Source: Clostridiaceae bacterium (GTDB lineage: Bacteria > Bacillota > Clostridia > Oscillospirales > Acutalibacteraceae). From it: a stretch of DNA of 64,000 nucleotides. Within the stretch, counting starts at the first letter, position 1. Each line of letters begins with the position of its first letter. Shown piece after piece: positions 27,912 to 37,390 of this stretch. The DNA lies in contig JAEDHT010000004.1 in NCBI GenBank assembly GCA_016296885.1, forward strand, positions 3,383-67,382. Reading direction: 5' to 3'. A program made the position numbers and the translations under genes. The notes under the pieces were generated by a model that was not told where the DNA came from, made no database searches, and saw only the letters and a program-made list of their open reading frames with translations.

Positions 27912-29765
27912 GTGAATCCAAATAAAAACACCTCGAAACAAGGTGCTTCAAAGCAAAATAAGCAAATTAAAACTAATAATAGGAGAAAATTACAACCATC
28001 AGGTAGTGTTCAGCCGGTTAGAAAACAGAACAGAGAAAAGGTTGCTTTTCAAAACAATTATCAGAAAAAGCGCCGTTCAATAAATACTAATAGAAGAGCA
28101 AAGCCAACTCCGCCAATTAAGATTTCTTTTCTTGGTGGACTTAATGAAATTGGTAAAAACATTACATTATTTGAATGTAATGATGATATTATTATCCTTG
28201 ATTGTGGTATGGCTTTTCCGGATGTAGATATGCTGGGAGTAGACCTTGTAATACCTGATTTTACCTATATTCTCGAAAATAAAGACAAAGTAAGAGGTAT
28301 AGTTCTTACACATGGACATGAAGATCATATAGGCTCACTGCCATATCTCTTAAATCAGCTTAGAGTGCCGGTTTATGGCACAGCGCTTACAATAGGACTT
28401 GTTGCCAATAAATTAAAGGAGCATAATATACTCAATTCTTGTGAGCTTATTGTGTCAAAAGCAGGGGATAAAATACCTTTTGGTTGTATTACAGCAGAGC
28501 TTATCCATGTTAACCATTCTATTCCTGATGCTGTTGCTGTCGCTTTTCACACACCGGGTGGCACTATTGTTCACACAGGTGACTTTAAAATTGACTGTAC
28601 GCCTACAACTGATGCTATGATAGACCTTGCACGTTTTGCGAGTCTTGGTCAGGAGGGTGTGCTTGCACTTCTTGCAGATTCTACAAATGCAGAACGTCCG
28701 GGTTACACTATGACAGAGCAGACAGTAAGACAATCATTTGAAAACTTATTTGCCAGGGCAGAAGATAATAGAATTATAATAGCAACCTTTGCTTCAAATA
28801 TAAGTAGAGTGCAACAGATAATTAACTGTGCCGTAAAATTTGGCCGTAAGGTCGCATTCACCGGCAGAAGTATGCTTAATTATATCAGTACCGCTGCAGA
28901 GCTTGGGTATCTCAAAGTTCCGGAGGGTGTCATTGTTGACATTGATGTGCTCAACTCCATGCCCCGTGAAAAGACAGTTCTTGTGTCCACAGGTAGTCAA
29001 GGTGAGCCAATGTCTGCGCTCTATAGAATGGCTTTTTGTGACCACAAAAAGATTGCAGTAGGTGCGGGTGACTTTATAATAATTTCCGCTAACCCCATCC
29101 CAGGAAATGAAAAAACAGTAGGAACAGTAGTAGATGAACTATTGAAGCGTGGTTGTGAGGTTGTGTATGAGTCTATGTATGAGGTTCATGTATCAGGCCA
29201 CGCATGCAGAGAAGAACTCAAAATTATCAACGCTTTAACTAGACCAAAATACTTTATACCTGTCCATGGTGAGCAAAAGCACCTTAGAAAACACGCTGAG
29301 CTTGCAAAAAGTATGGGTATACCAAGTGAAAACATTTTTATTGGCGATGTGGGCAGTGTGATTGAACTAACCAATACTTCAATTAAAGAGCTTGCTCCGG
29401 TTACAGCCGGTAATGTATTTGTAGATGGACTTGGAGTAGGAGATGTAGGCAGTATTGTTTTGCGTGATCGTAAGCTTCTCTCAGAAGATGGTATTATCAT
29501 AATTGTTGCAACACTTGATATGGATAATTATGAGATTCTTAGTGGCCCTGATATTGTTTCAAGGGGCTTTGTATATGTCAAAGAGTCTGTTGATTTGCTA
29601 GATAGTATTAAGGCTGAGGCATCCAAGCAGATAAATCTTTTGCTTAGGGCTCATCAGAGAGACAGAAACGGACTTAAAACAAGAATAAAAGATGCTGTGT
29701 CACGACGCATAAATGAACAAACAGGCAGAAACCCAATAATACTCCCGATTTTAATGGAGCTGTGA
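27912..29765 (+). CDS. rnj: ribonuclease J
   Basis: A 617-residue metallo-beta-lactamase/beta-CASP nuclease that degrades and processes RNA (endonuclease and 5'-exonuclease). Catalytic THGHEDHIGSLPYL, THTGDFKID-type strand (VHTGDFKID) and the C-terminal SGHACREEL and PVHGE motifs are present. The first about 70 residues are a basic, Asn/Lys/Gln-rich disordered extension absent from standard 555-residue RNase J. It starts at GTG, six bases after GGAGGT. It heads the next housekeeping block. Confidence 0.95.
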   Translation: MNPNKNTSKQGASKQNKQIKTNNRRKLQPSGSVQPVRKQNREKVAFQNNYQKKRRSINTNRRAKPTPPIKISFLGGLNEIGKNITLFECNDDIIILDCGMAFPDVDMLGVDLVIPDFTYILENKDKVRGIVLTHGHEDHIGSLPYLLNQLRVPVYGTALTIGLVANKLKEHNILNSCELIVSKAGDKIPFGCITAELIHVNHSIPDAVAVAFHTPGGTIVHTGDFKIDCTPTTDAMIDLARFASLGQEGVLALLADSTNAERPGYTMTEQTVRQSFENLFARAEDNRIIIATFASNISRVQQIINCAVKFGRKVAFTGRSMLNYISTAAELGYLKVPEGVIVDIDVLNSMPREKTVLVSTGSQGEPMSALYRMAFCDHKKIAVGAGDFIIISANPIPGNEKTVGTVVDELLKRGCEVVYESMYEVHVSGHACREELKIINALTRPKYFIPVHGEQKHLRKHAELAKSMGIPSENIFIGDVGSVIELTNTSIKELAPVTAGNVFVDGLGVGDVGSIVLRDRKLLSEDGIIIIVATLDMDNYEILSGPDIVSRGFVYVKESVDLLDSIKAEASKQINLLLRAHQRDRNGLKTRIKDAVSRRINEQTGRNPIILPILMEL

Positions 29766-29775
29766 GGTGATTTTT

Positions 29776-31722
29776 TTGAGAAAAAAGAGTAAATGGGCAG
29801 TTACGCCACTGTTTTTAATATTTTCAGTAGCGCTTATGTGCTTTGCGGTTTTTTCTCTTAAGTTTAATAAGGTTTTATTTTATATCGAACTGATGGCTTC
29901 AATCGCTGTTATCATTGTCTGCGTAATCTCTATGATGTTTATGAAGAAATATATTTCTGATATTGCAAAAGGTGCAGTAAAGGGATTGTTTGGAGAGGAA
30001 AGACAGTTTTTGGATGGCTTTCCTTTCCCTGTTGCAGTTACAGGAGAAGATGGCGAGATCTTGTGGATCAATGACAAGTTTTTGAAAGAAATTTCAATAG
30101 ATCATACTCCACATGGAGAATACATCTCAAATTATCTCAATGGTTCACAGGTGAGTGAAGTTCTTAAAAATAGCCTCGATATATCAATCCTCGAAAAAAA
30201 CTATACCGTGTATGCCAGCAGATCAAAAGGTAGCACAGTGTTTTATTTTACTGACGATACCGAACTAAAGCAAATAGCGGAGAAATATAGAAATTCGAGA
30301 CCTTGTATTGTCTCTGTAGTCTTTGATAACAGGGAGGAATTTGAGAGGGAGGAAGACAGTGATTCCTTAAATTCTGTTATAGCCCCCCTTGAAAATACGC
30401 TCATAAAATGGGCGAATACATATAATGGTACCTTTAGAAATATTTCTAATGGAAAGTATCTTATTGTTTTTGAGGAAAGCTCGTTTAAAAAGATAGAAAA
30501 AACAAAATTTGATATTCTTGATGAGATAAGAAAGATTAAATCTTCAAACGGCACTGTAGCTACAATTTCGATAGGTGTTGGTATAGGTGATGATAATTTT
30601 AAGAACTGCGATATTCGTTCCAAAAAGGCACTTGAAATGGCACTTGGAAGGGGCGGAGATCAGGCTGTTATCAAGAATGAAAATGACTTTAGATTTTATG
30701 GCGGAATATCTCAAGGCTCAGAACTTAGAAATAAGGTGAGATCCAGAGTGTATGCCTCAGCACTTGCTGATAAAATTAAGGTATCTGACAAAGTGTACAT
30801 CATGGGGCATAATTATTCTGATCTAGATTGTATTGGTGCGGCGGCAGGCTTATATGCAGTGGTCACAAAGATGAATAAATATGCTGGTATTGTAGTTAAA
30901 TCAAATCAAAGTCCTGCATTACCACTTATAAAAAGTCTCGAAAATTCTGTTACCCCTGATATGTTTGTAGAGCCATCAGATGCAGTAAAAAATATCAGCG
31001 ACAAATCGTTGCTTATTATTGTTGACACACACGCTTCAGGATTTTTAGAAAGTGCTGAGTTGTATCTAAAGGCAAAAAATGTAGTTGTTATTGATCATCA
31101 CAGAATGATGGTAAATCATATAGCAAATGCAGAAATTTTTTATCAACAAACATTCTCATCAAGCGCTTCTGAGATGGTGGCAGAGCTTGTGCAATATATG
31201 GATGATAGTGCTATAAACAAGCCTATAGCTGAAGCCCTGCTTTCCGGCATAATGCTTGATACAAAAGGATTTACGGTAAAAACAGGTTCACGTACTTTTG
31301 AAGCAAGTGCTTATTTATCATCGAAATCTGCAGATATGATAGCTGTAAAACAGCTTTTTGCAAATTCTTTAGAGGATTATAAGTCAAAGTGTGAGCTTGT
31401 GTTAAATTCTGAGTTGTGTTTTAATTCTGCTATCGCAATTACAGCAAAGTCAGCAAAAAATATAAGGGTTATAGCTGCTCAAGCCGCAGATGAACTTTTA
31501 GGAATCAAGAATGTTGATGCCTCCTATGTAATTTTCCCGATTGAAGATGGTGTCAACATTTCAGCAAGATCATTGGGTAAGGTTAATGTTCAGCTTGTTA
31601 TGGAATCACTTGGCGGCGGTGGTCATCACACGATGGCCGCAGTACAGCTGAAAGATGTTACAGTTGAACAAGCACGTGAAATGTTACTAGATAAATTAGA
31701 TGAACAAACATATAACACTTAA
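29776..31722 (+). CDS. gdpP: GdpP-type c-di-AMP phosphodiesterase
   Basis: A membrane protein with two N-terminal helices, a PAS-like domain (about 75-155), a degenerate GGDEF domain (about 165-305) and a DHH/DHHA1 phosphoesterase (about 330-640; [31 protein letters not shown]). GdpP proteins hydrolyse cyclic di-AMP and so control potassium and wall homeostasis. GTG 29767 is inside the ribosome site GAGGTGA; TTG at 29776, five bases after it, is the likely start (648 residues). It is followed by rplI and dnaB, as in Bacillus. Confidence 0.93.
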   Translation: MRKKSKWAVTPLFLIFSVALMCFAVFSLKFNKVLFYIELMASIAVIIVCVISMMFMKKYISDIAKGAVKGLFGEERQFLDGFPFPVAVTGEDGEILWINDKFLKEISIDHTPHGEYISNYLNGSQVSEVLKNSLDISILEKNYTVYASRSKGSTVFYFTDDTELKQIAEKYRNSRPCIVSVVFDNREEFEREEDSDSLNSVIAPLENTLIKWANTYNGTFRNISNGKYLIVFEESSFKKIEKTKFDILDEIRKIKSSNGTVATISIGVGIGDDNFKNCDIRSKKALEMALGRGGDQAVIKNENDFRFYGGISQGSELRNKVRSRVYASALADKIKVSDKVYIMGHNYSDLDCIGAAAGLYAVVTKMNKYAGIVVKSNQSPALPLIKSLENSVTPDMFVEPSDAVKNISDKSLLIIVDTHASGFLESAELYLKAKNVVVIDHHRMMVNHIANAEIFYQQTFSSSASEMVAELVQYMDDSAINKPIAEALLSGIMLDTKGFTVKTGSRTFEASAYLSSKSADMIAVKQLFANSLEDYKSKCELVLNSELCFNSAIAITAKSAKNIRVIAAQAADELLGIKNVDASYVIFPIEDGVNISARSLGKVNVQLVMESLGGGGHHTMAAVQLKDVTVEQAREMLLDKLDEQTYNT

Positions 31723-31748
31723 TAAAACTATTGAAAGGACTGAATAAA

Positions 31749-32195
31749 TTGAAAGTTATATTACTTGAAGATGTAAAAGGCAAGGGAAAAAAGGGTCAGC
31801 TTATAAATGTTCCTGATGGTTATGCACGTAACTGCCTTTTTCCAAAAAACTTAGCTAAAGAGGCAAACGCTCAGGCTATGACAGAACTAAAAAACGCTGA
31901 ATCGTCGAAACAACATAAAATAGATGTCGACAAAGAAAACGCCAACAAAGCGAAATCTATTCTCGACGGCAAGGAGCTTATTGTTCATGCAAAGGCCGGC
32001 GCTCAGGGTGGAAAACTTTTTGGCAAGGTAACATCAAAAGAAATTTCAGATACAATCAAATCTACATATAATCTAGAAATAGACAAAAGAAAGATTGAAT
32101 TGAAATCAGATATTAAAACTCATGGTATATTCGAATGTCATGTTAAACTCTACTCTGGTATAATCGCCAAATTAAATATAAAAGTAACGGACTGA
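31749..32195 (+). CDS. rplI: 50S ribosomal protein L9
   Basis: L9 has an N-terminal globular domain [21 protein letters not shown], a long connecting helix and a C-terminal domain. The TTG at 31749 is chosen over TTG 31731 because AAAGGA is nine bases upstream and the protein then has the family's normal 148 residues. Confidence 0.96.
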   Translation: MKVILLEDVKGKGKKGQLINVPDGYARNCLFPKNLAKEANAQAMTELKNAESSKQHKIDVDKENANKAKSILDGKELIVHAKAGAQGGKLFGKVTSKEISDTIKSTYNLEIDKRKIELKSDIKTHGIFECHVKLYSGIIAKLNIKVTD

Positions 32196-32200
32196 TATAA

Positions 32201-33571
32201 ATGGCAGAAAATAAAATTTTTACAGCATATGATGGACTGAATTTACCTTACGACCCTGAGGCAGAAAAATCTGTTTTAGGTGCGGTGTTACTTGATGGAA
32301 GTTGTATTGAGCAAATTGCATCAATTCTTCCCAATGGTGATTTTTTCTATCTTGAAAACCATAAGCTGATTTATAGTGAAATGATGAATATGTTTGCCGG
32401 TGGTGAACGTATAGATATCGTAACTCTGCTCAATGCTTTACGAAAAAATAAAGAATTTGACGAGGCTACACTAAAGCCGTATTTGGTTACGTTGTGTGAG
32501 TCTGTTCCGTCTGTTTCTAATGTTTCTGTATATGCAGGCTATGTTCGTGATAAGTATGAACTTAGACAGCTTATAGGAGTATCACGTGACATCATTGAAG
32601 AGGCTTCGTCCGGATATCATGAAACAGCAGATATCCTAGATATGGCAGAACAACGTATATATGATATTCGCAAGGGCAAGGATGTCAAAGGTCTGCGTAG
32701 TGTTCGTGACGTGTTGGTTGAAGTTATCAACAGGCTTGATGAGCTTAACTCGCCTGATAATATGAACATAAAGCCTATATCCACAGGTATATCATCACTT
32801 GACGCATATATAACCGGCCTCAATCGCTCAGACCTAATACTGCTTGCGGCAAGACCTGGTATGGGTAAAACCAGCTTTGCGCTCAATCTACTAAGAAATG
32901 CGGCTGTTCAGAGCAAAAAAACTTGTGCATTTTTCTCGTTAGAAATGTCCAGGGAACAGCTAGGCTCTCGTTTGCTTTCTGCAGAAGCCAAAGTTGAAGG
33001 TGTAAAACTGCGTACAGGAAAGCTAAATAACCAGGAATGGTCACGTCTAATTGAAGCTTGCGATATTTTATGCCAGACTAACATATATATGGATGATACT
33101 CCGGGTATAACTGTGCCTGCGATGAAAGCTAAGCTTCGTCGACTTAAAAATATAGATATGGTTGTGGTGGACTACCTACAGCTTATGTCAAGCGGTAGAA
33201 GAATAGATAACCGTGTTCAGGAAATCTCCGAAATAACAAGAAGTATGAAAATACTTGCTAAGGAACTTAATGTACCGGTCCTCACATTGTCTCAGCTCTC
33301 TCGTGCAAGCGAACAGCGTTCAGAACACAGACCACAACTTTCAGATTTGCGTGATTCCGGATCTATTGAGCAGGATGCAGATATTGTTCTTTTCTTATAT
33401 AGAGAAGCTTATTATGACAACACTGCCGGTGCAAAACCCGATAGTGATAAAAATCAGGGAGAATGTATCGTTGCAAAGAATCGTCATGGTGAGTCTGGTA
33501 TAGCTAAGCTACATTGGCAGGGTGAGTTTATGAGGTTTACCGGTGTTGAAAATAGGCGAGAAAATGAATGA
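32201..33571 (+). CDS. dnaB: replicative DNA helicase DnaB
   Basis: The 456-residue product has the N-terminal DnaB domain (LPYDPEAEKSVLGAVLLDG) and a RecA-type helicase domain with Walker A ARPGMGKTS and IDMVVVDYLQLM. It unwinds DNA at the replication fork as a hexamer. It starts five bases after rplI, with only a weak ribosome site. Its end overlaps tilS by eight bases. Confidence 0.97.
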   Translation: MAENKIFTAYDGLNLPYDPEAEKSVLGAVLLDGSCIEQIASILPNGDFFYLENHKLIYSEMMNMFAGGERIDIVTLLNALRKNKEFDEATLKPYLVTLCESVPSVSNVSVYAGYVRDKYELRQLIGVSRDIIEEASSGYHETADILDMAEQRIYDIRKGKDVKGLRSVRDVLVEVINRLDELNSPDNMNIKPISTGISSLDAYITGLNRSDLILLAARPGMGKTSFALNLLRNAAVQSKKTCAFFSLEMSREQLGSRLLSAEAKVEGVKLRTGKLNNQEWSRLIEACDILCQTNIYMDDTPGITVPAMKAKLRRLKNIDMVVVDYLQLMSSGRRIDNRVQEISEITRSMKILAKELNVPVLTLSQLSRASEQRSEHRPQLSDLRDSGSIEQDADIVLFLYREAYYDNTAGAKPDSDKNQGECIVAKNRHGESGIAKLHWQGEFMRFTGVENRRENE

Positions 33572-34925
33572 TTCTATTATCACAAAAACTATAAAAAAAT
33601 ATAATATGCTTCATCAAAATAAACGTGTTGTGGTAGGCGTATCGGGTGGAGCTGATTCTATGTGCCTGTTACATTATCTTTGTAGTGTGAAAGCAAGCTT
33701 AAACCTTGATATTATTGTTGCCCATGTTAACCATGGCATTAGAGGTGACGAAGCACTCAGAGATCAAAATTTAGTTGAGCGGTTTTGTAATGATAATGAT
33801 CTTAAATTTGCTTTAAAAGCTATTGATGTTCCTAAGCTTTCACGTGAATTGCGTATTGGCGAGGAAGAATGTGGCAGAATTATGCGATATAACTTTTTTC
33901 AGGAGCTTGCAAATAATGATGGTCTTATTGCAACAGCGCATACAGCATCTGATAATGCCGAAACAGTGCTATTTAATATGACACGTGGTTCCGGGCTAAA
34001 TGGCATTGGTGGCATCAAACCGGTTAGAGGTAATATCATTAGACCCTTGATTATGATGACAAGAGCCGATGTTGAAGATTATTGTCAGTTTTATAATGTA
34101 AAATATTTTGATGATTCTACTAATTTTTCAGATAATTATACCCGTAACAAGATCCGCCATACTATAATGCCTACACTTGGTGAGATCAATTCATCAGCTG
34201 TGACAAATATATCCCTACTAAGCGAATCTGCAAGGGAAGATGATGAATATCTTAATTCGCTTGCATCAAAAAAACTTGATGATTGTGCTATGGAAAACGG
34301 ATATTCTTGTGACAAATTAAATATTCTTGCACAATCTATAAAAAAAAGGGCAATAATAATTATGGCTAATGCCATTGGAATATCATTAAATCGGAAACAC
34401 ATTAATTTAATTTTAGATTTGCTTACTTTTGATGGTGCGGTTGATGTAGACTCCAATTATAGATTTATCAGCAAAAACGGCGTATGCTGTTTTTGTGAAA
34501 AAAAGATTGAAGATAAACTTGAAGTAGATGACAATACGGAATATAAAGTAAGTGATTGTTCATTGGTTGTATTAAAAGGACAAAAATTCGCCTTTTTAAA
34601 TTTAAAAGATGTTGATGTTGAACAAAAATCAAATAATTTCAAAAAAATATTCAATAATTCGATAAATTGTGATATAATCAATGACAATACATTAATCAGG
34701 GGAAGATTACCAGGAGACTACTTCAAAAAAGCAGGATCCGGTTGCACCAAATCCCTTAAAAAGCTTTTGAACGAGCTTAAATATACTACGGAACAAAGAA
34801 AAAATCTTGTGCTTATTGCCAATGGCAGTGAGGTTTTGTGGATAGATGGCATTGGCGTGAGTGAAAAGGCTAAGATTAATGACAGGAATCATTGCATATT
34901 AATAATAAAAACGGAGGAACAGTAA
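33564..34925 (+). CDS. tilS: tRNA(Ile)-lysidine synthase
   Basis: An N-type PP-loop ATPase that converts C34 of the AUA-decoding tRNA-Ile to lysidine. The PP-loop VVVGVSGGADSMCLLHYL is near residue 25; HVNHGIRG, ATAHTASDNAETVLFNMTRGSG and the C-terminal tRNA-binding domains follow. ATG 33564, within the end of dnaB, gives a natural N-terminus (453 residues). hpt follows two bases after the stop, as in many Firmicutes. Confidence 0.94.
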   Translation: MNDSIITKTIKKYNMLHQNKRVVVGVSGGADSMCLLHYLCSVKASLNLDIIVAHVNHGIRGDEALRDQNLVERFCNDNDLKFALKAIDVPKLSRELRIGEEECGRIMRYNFFQELANNDGLIATAHTASDNAETVLFNMTRGSGLNGIGGIKPVRGNIIRPLIMMTRADVEDYCQFYNVKYFDDSTNFSDNYTRNKIRHTIMPTLGEINSSAVTNISLLSESAREDDEYLNSLASKKLDDCAMENGYSCDKLNILAQSIKKRAIIIMANAIGISLNRKHINLILDLLTFDGAVDVDSNYRFISKNGVCCFCEKKIEDKLEVDDNTEYKVSDCSLVVLKGQKFAFLNLKDVDVEQKSNNFKKIFNNSINCDIINDNTLIRGRLPGDYFKKAGSGCTKSLKKLLNELKYTTEQRKNLVLIANGSEVLWIDGIGVSEKAKINDRNHCILIIKTEEQ

Positions 34926-34927
34926 TT

Positions 34928-35464
34928 ATGTTAAATGATATTTCTTCAGTGCTTATATCCAAAGAGGAGATCGAAAAGATTGTTTCGGAACTAGCCGACC
35001 AGATCAACAGAGACTATGTTGGCAAAAAGCTTTTGCTCGTTGGTTTGCTAAAGGGATGTATCCAATTTATGTCAGACCTTTCAAGAAAAATCACGCTACC
35101 TTGTGAGATTGACTTTATGGTAGCATCCAGTTATGGTTCAAGCACCGAGACAAGTGGCGTTGTTAAGGTTTCAAAGGATTTAAGCATTGATATTGAGGGT
35201 TACGATGTACTTATAGTAGAAGATGTTGTAGACAGTGGCGTTACCCTCGATTACATAATCAACATGATAAAAGACAGAAAGCCTGCTAGCTTAAAACTTT
35301 GCACATTGCTGGATAAGCCTATAAGACGTAAAAAGCAAGTGCATGTTGATTATACCGGTTATGTTCTTCCGGATGAATTTGTAGTTGGGTATGGTCTCGA
35401 TTATGCAGAAAAATATCGAAATCTTCCATTTATCGGTATTTTAAAGCCAGAGATTTATTCCTGA
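34928..35464 (+). CDS. hpt: hypoxanthine phosphoribosyltransferase
   Basis: A purine salvage enzyme of 178 residues carrying the PRPP motif VLIVEDVVDSGVTL, flexible-loop region SSYGSSTETSGVV and the C-terminal FVVGYGLDYAEKYRNLP. The ATG at 34928 (MLNDISSVLIS) has GGAGG ten bases upstream within tilS. The tilS-hpt-ftsH order is conserved in Firmicutes. Confidence 0.95.
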   Translation: MLNDISSVLISKEEIEKIVSELADQINRDYVGKKLLLVGLLKGCIQFMSDLSRKITLPCEIDFMVASSYGSSTETSGVVKVSKDLSIDIEGYDVLIVEDVVDSGVTLDYIINMIKDRKPASLKLCTLLDKPIRRKKQVHVDYTGYVLPDEFVVGYGLDYAEKYRNLPFIGILKPEIYS

Positions 35465-35488
35465 TTATAAAAGGAGTGGAAATATATT

Positions 35489-37324
35489 TTGAATAATAAT
35501 AAAAGCGGTGCAAAAGGACTGCTAATTTATTTAGGATTGCCTGTGATTATCCTTATTATTGTGGCGATTCTATTTAACTCACAGCCCAAAGAGGAACACA
35601 CATATTCTGAGATAGTAGGATATTTTCAGGATATGGAGGTTAAAAGCTTTAATGCAGATGCTTCGTCGGGCGAGATAGAGCTTAAATTAAATGATGACAG
35701 CACAGTAAGATACACTGTTGCAAGTCTACAAATGTTTATAGAAAAGGTTGATCCTTATATTGAGTCTTATAATGAAGGCAAAGATAAAGCAGACAGACTA
35801 AAATATGAGATCAAGCCTGCAGCTGATAACTCATTATTATGGAATCTCCTGCCTAATGCTTTGATGATAGTTTTACTTGTTGTTTTCTGGATATTCATTA
35901 TGCGACGCATGGGCGGAGGTCTTGGCGGAGATAAAACCATGGGTTTTGGCAAGGCAAAGATAAAGAACATGAATGATGAAAAGCGTAAAACCACGTTTGC
36001 AGATGTTGCTGGCGCTGATGAGGAGAAAGAAGAGCTTAAAGAAATTGTAGAATTTCTTAAAAACCCTGAAAAATACAACTCGCTTGGTGCAAGAATACCA
36101 AAGGGAGTGCTTCTTGTAGGCCCTCCGGGAACCGGTAAAACCTTGATTGCACGTGCAGTTGCAGGAGAAGCTGGTGTTCCATTCTTCTCAATTTCCGGTT
36201 CGGACTTTGTTGAGATGTTCGTTGGTGTTGGTGCATCAAGAGTAAGAGACTTATTTGAACAGGCAAAGAAAAACAACCCTTGCATTATATTTATCGATGA
36301 AATAGATGCAGTTGGTCGTCAAAGAGGCACAGGCCTTGGTGGCGGTCACGACGAAAGAGAGCAAACCCTCAACCAGTTGCTTGTAGAGATGGATGGCTTT
36401 GGTGCTAATGAAGGCGTTATTATGATCGCCGCTACCAACAGACCAGATGTTTTAGACCCTGCTCTCATGCGTCCGGGTCGTTTTGACCGTCAGGTTATAG
36501 TAGGATATCCTGATATCAAGGGCAGAGAAGCTATTCTTAAGGTTCATGCTAACAAAAAATCCATCGGTCCTGATGTTAAACTTGATGTTATAGCAAAGTC
36601 TACAGCAGGTTTTACAGGTGCTGATCTTGAAAATCTTCTCAATGAAGCAGCTCTTCTTGCAGCTCGCCGTGATAAAAAGGCAGTTACAATGACAGAAATT
36701 GAAGAAGCCACAATTAAAATTGTAGTAGGCGTGGAAAAGAAATCTCGTGTAATGAGCGACAAGGAAAAGAAGCTTACTGCTTACCACGAGGCTGGCCATG
36801 CAGTTGCAACTTACTTTTGCAAGTCTCTTGACCCGGTTCATCAGATTTCTATCATCCCAAGAGGTATGGCAGGTGGCTATACCATGCATTTACCATCTGA
36901 GGATAAGAGCTACCAGAGCAAAAACGAAATGATAGATAACATTATTGTTTTGCTTGGTGGTCGTGCAGCTGAGGCTGTTGTGCTTGATGATATCTCAACA
37001 GGCGCATCAAATGATATTGAGCGTGCTACAAAGATGGCAAACCAGATGGTTACTAAGTTTGGTATGAGCTCTATGGGTCCAATAGCTTTTGGTCAAGGTA
37101 ACACAGAGGTGTTTATAGGCAGAGATATGGGTGTTTCTAAGGATTATTCCGAACATACTGCTTATGAAATTGACACCGAGATTCATAAAATTATTAAGGA
37201 TTGTTATGATAAGACAATTGCAATCCTTAACGAAAACATTGATAAACTCCATAGTGTAGCTCAATTTCTTATTACCAACGAGAAGATGTCTGGTGAAGAA
37301 TTTGAATCAATGATGAAATCTTAA
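35489..37324 (+). CDS. ftsH: ATP-dependent zinc metalloprotease FtsH
   Basis: A membrane AAA+ protease of 611 residues. TM1 (about 10-28), an extracytoplasmic domain, TM2 (about 113-133), the AAA module (Walker A GPPGTGKT, Walker [32 protein letters not shown]) and the zinc site HEAGH are all visible. It degrades misfolded membrane and regulatory proteins. The start is TTG 35489 downstream of AAGGAGTGG. Confidence 0.97.
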   Translation: MNNNKSGAKGLLIYLGLPVIILIIVAILFNSQPKEEHTYSEIVGYFQDMEVKSFNADASSGEIELKLNDDSTVRYTVASLQMFIEKVDPYIESYNEGKDKADRLKYEIKPAADNSLLWNLLPNALMIVLLVVFWIFIMRRMGGGLGGDKTMGFGKAKIKNMNDEKRKTTFADVAGADEEKEELKEIVEFLKNPEKYNSLGARIPKGVLLVGPPGTGKTLIARAVAGEAGVPFFSISGSDFVEMFVGVGASRVRDLFEQAKKNNPCIIFIDEIDAVGRQRGTGLGGGHDEREQTLNQLLVEMDGFGANEGVIMIAATNRPDVLDPALMRPGRFDRQVIVGYPDIKGREAILKVHANKKSIGPDVKLDVIAKSTAGFTGADLENLLNEAALLAARRDKKAVTMTEIEEATIKIVVGVEKKSRVMSDKEKKLTAYHEAGHAVATYFCKSLDPVHQISIIPRGMAGGYTMHLPSEDKSYQSKNEMIDNIIVLLGGRAAEAVVLDDISTGASNDIERATKMANQMVTKFGMSSMGPIAFGQGNTEVFIGRDMGVSKDYSEHTAYEIDTEIHKIIKDCYDKTIAILNENIDKLHSVAQFLITNEKMSGEEFESMMKS

Positions 37325-37339
37325 TATGTAAATTTACAA

Positions 37340-37364
37340 GGGTACGGTGTTTTTCATCGTACCC
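37340..37364 (+). repeat. strong stem-loop between ftsH and recG
   Basis: A 10-bp stem (37340-37349 and 37355-37364, one G-U pair) with a T5 loop follows ftsH by 15 bases. No T tract follows, so it is not a classical terminator; it could protect the ftsH 3' end or reduce read-through into recG. Confidence 0.7.
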
Positions 37365-37390
37365 TAAATAAATATAGGGAGGTGAGTGTT

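Noticed and set aside
35767..36285. 172-codon minus-strand open frame within ftsH
   Set aside because: Shadow of the conserved AAA domain codons; Ser/Pro-rich with no family likeness.
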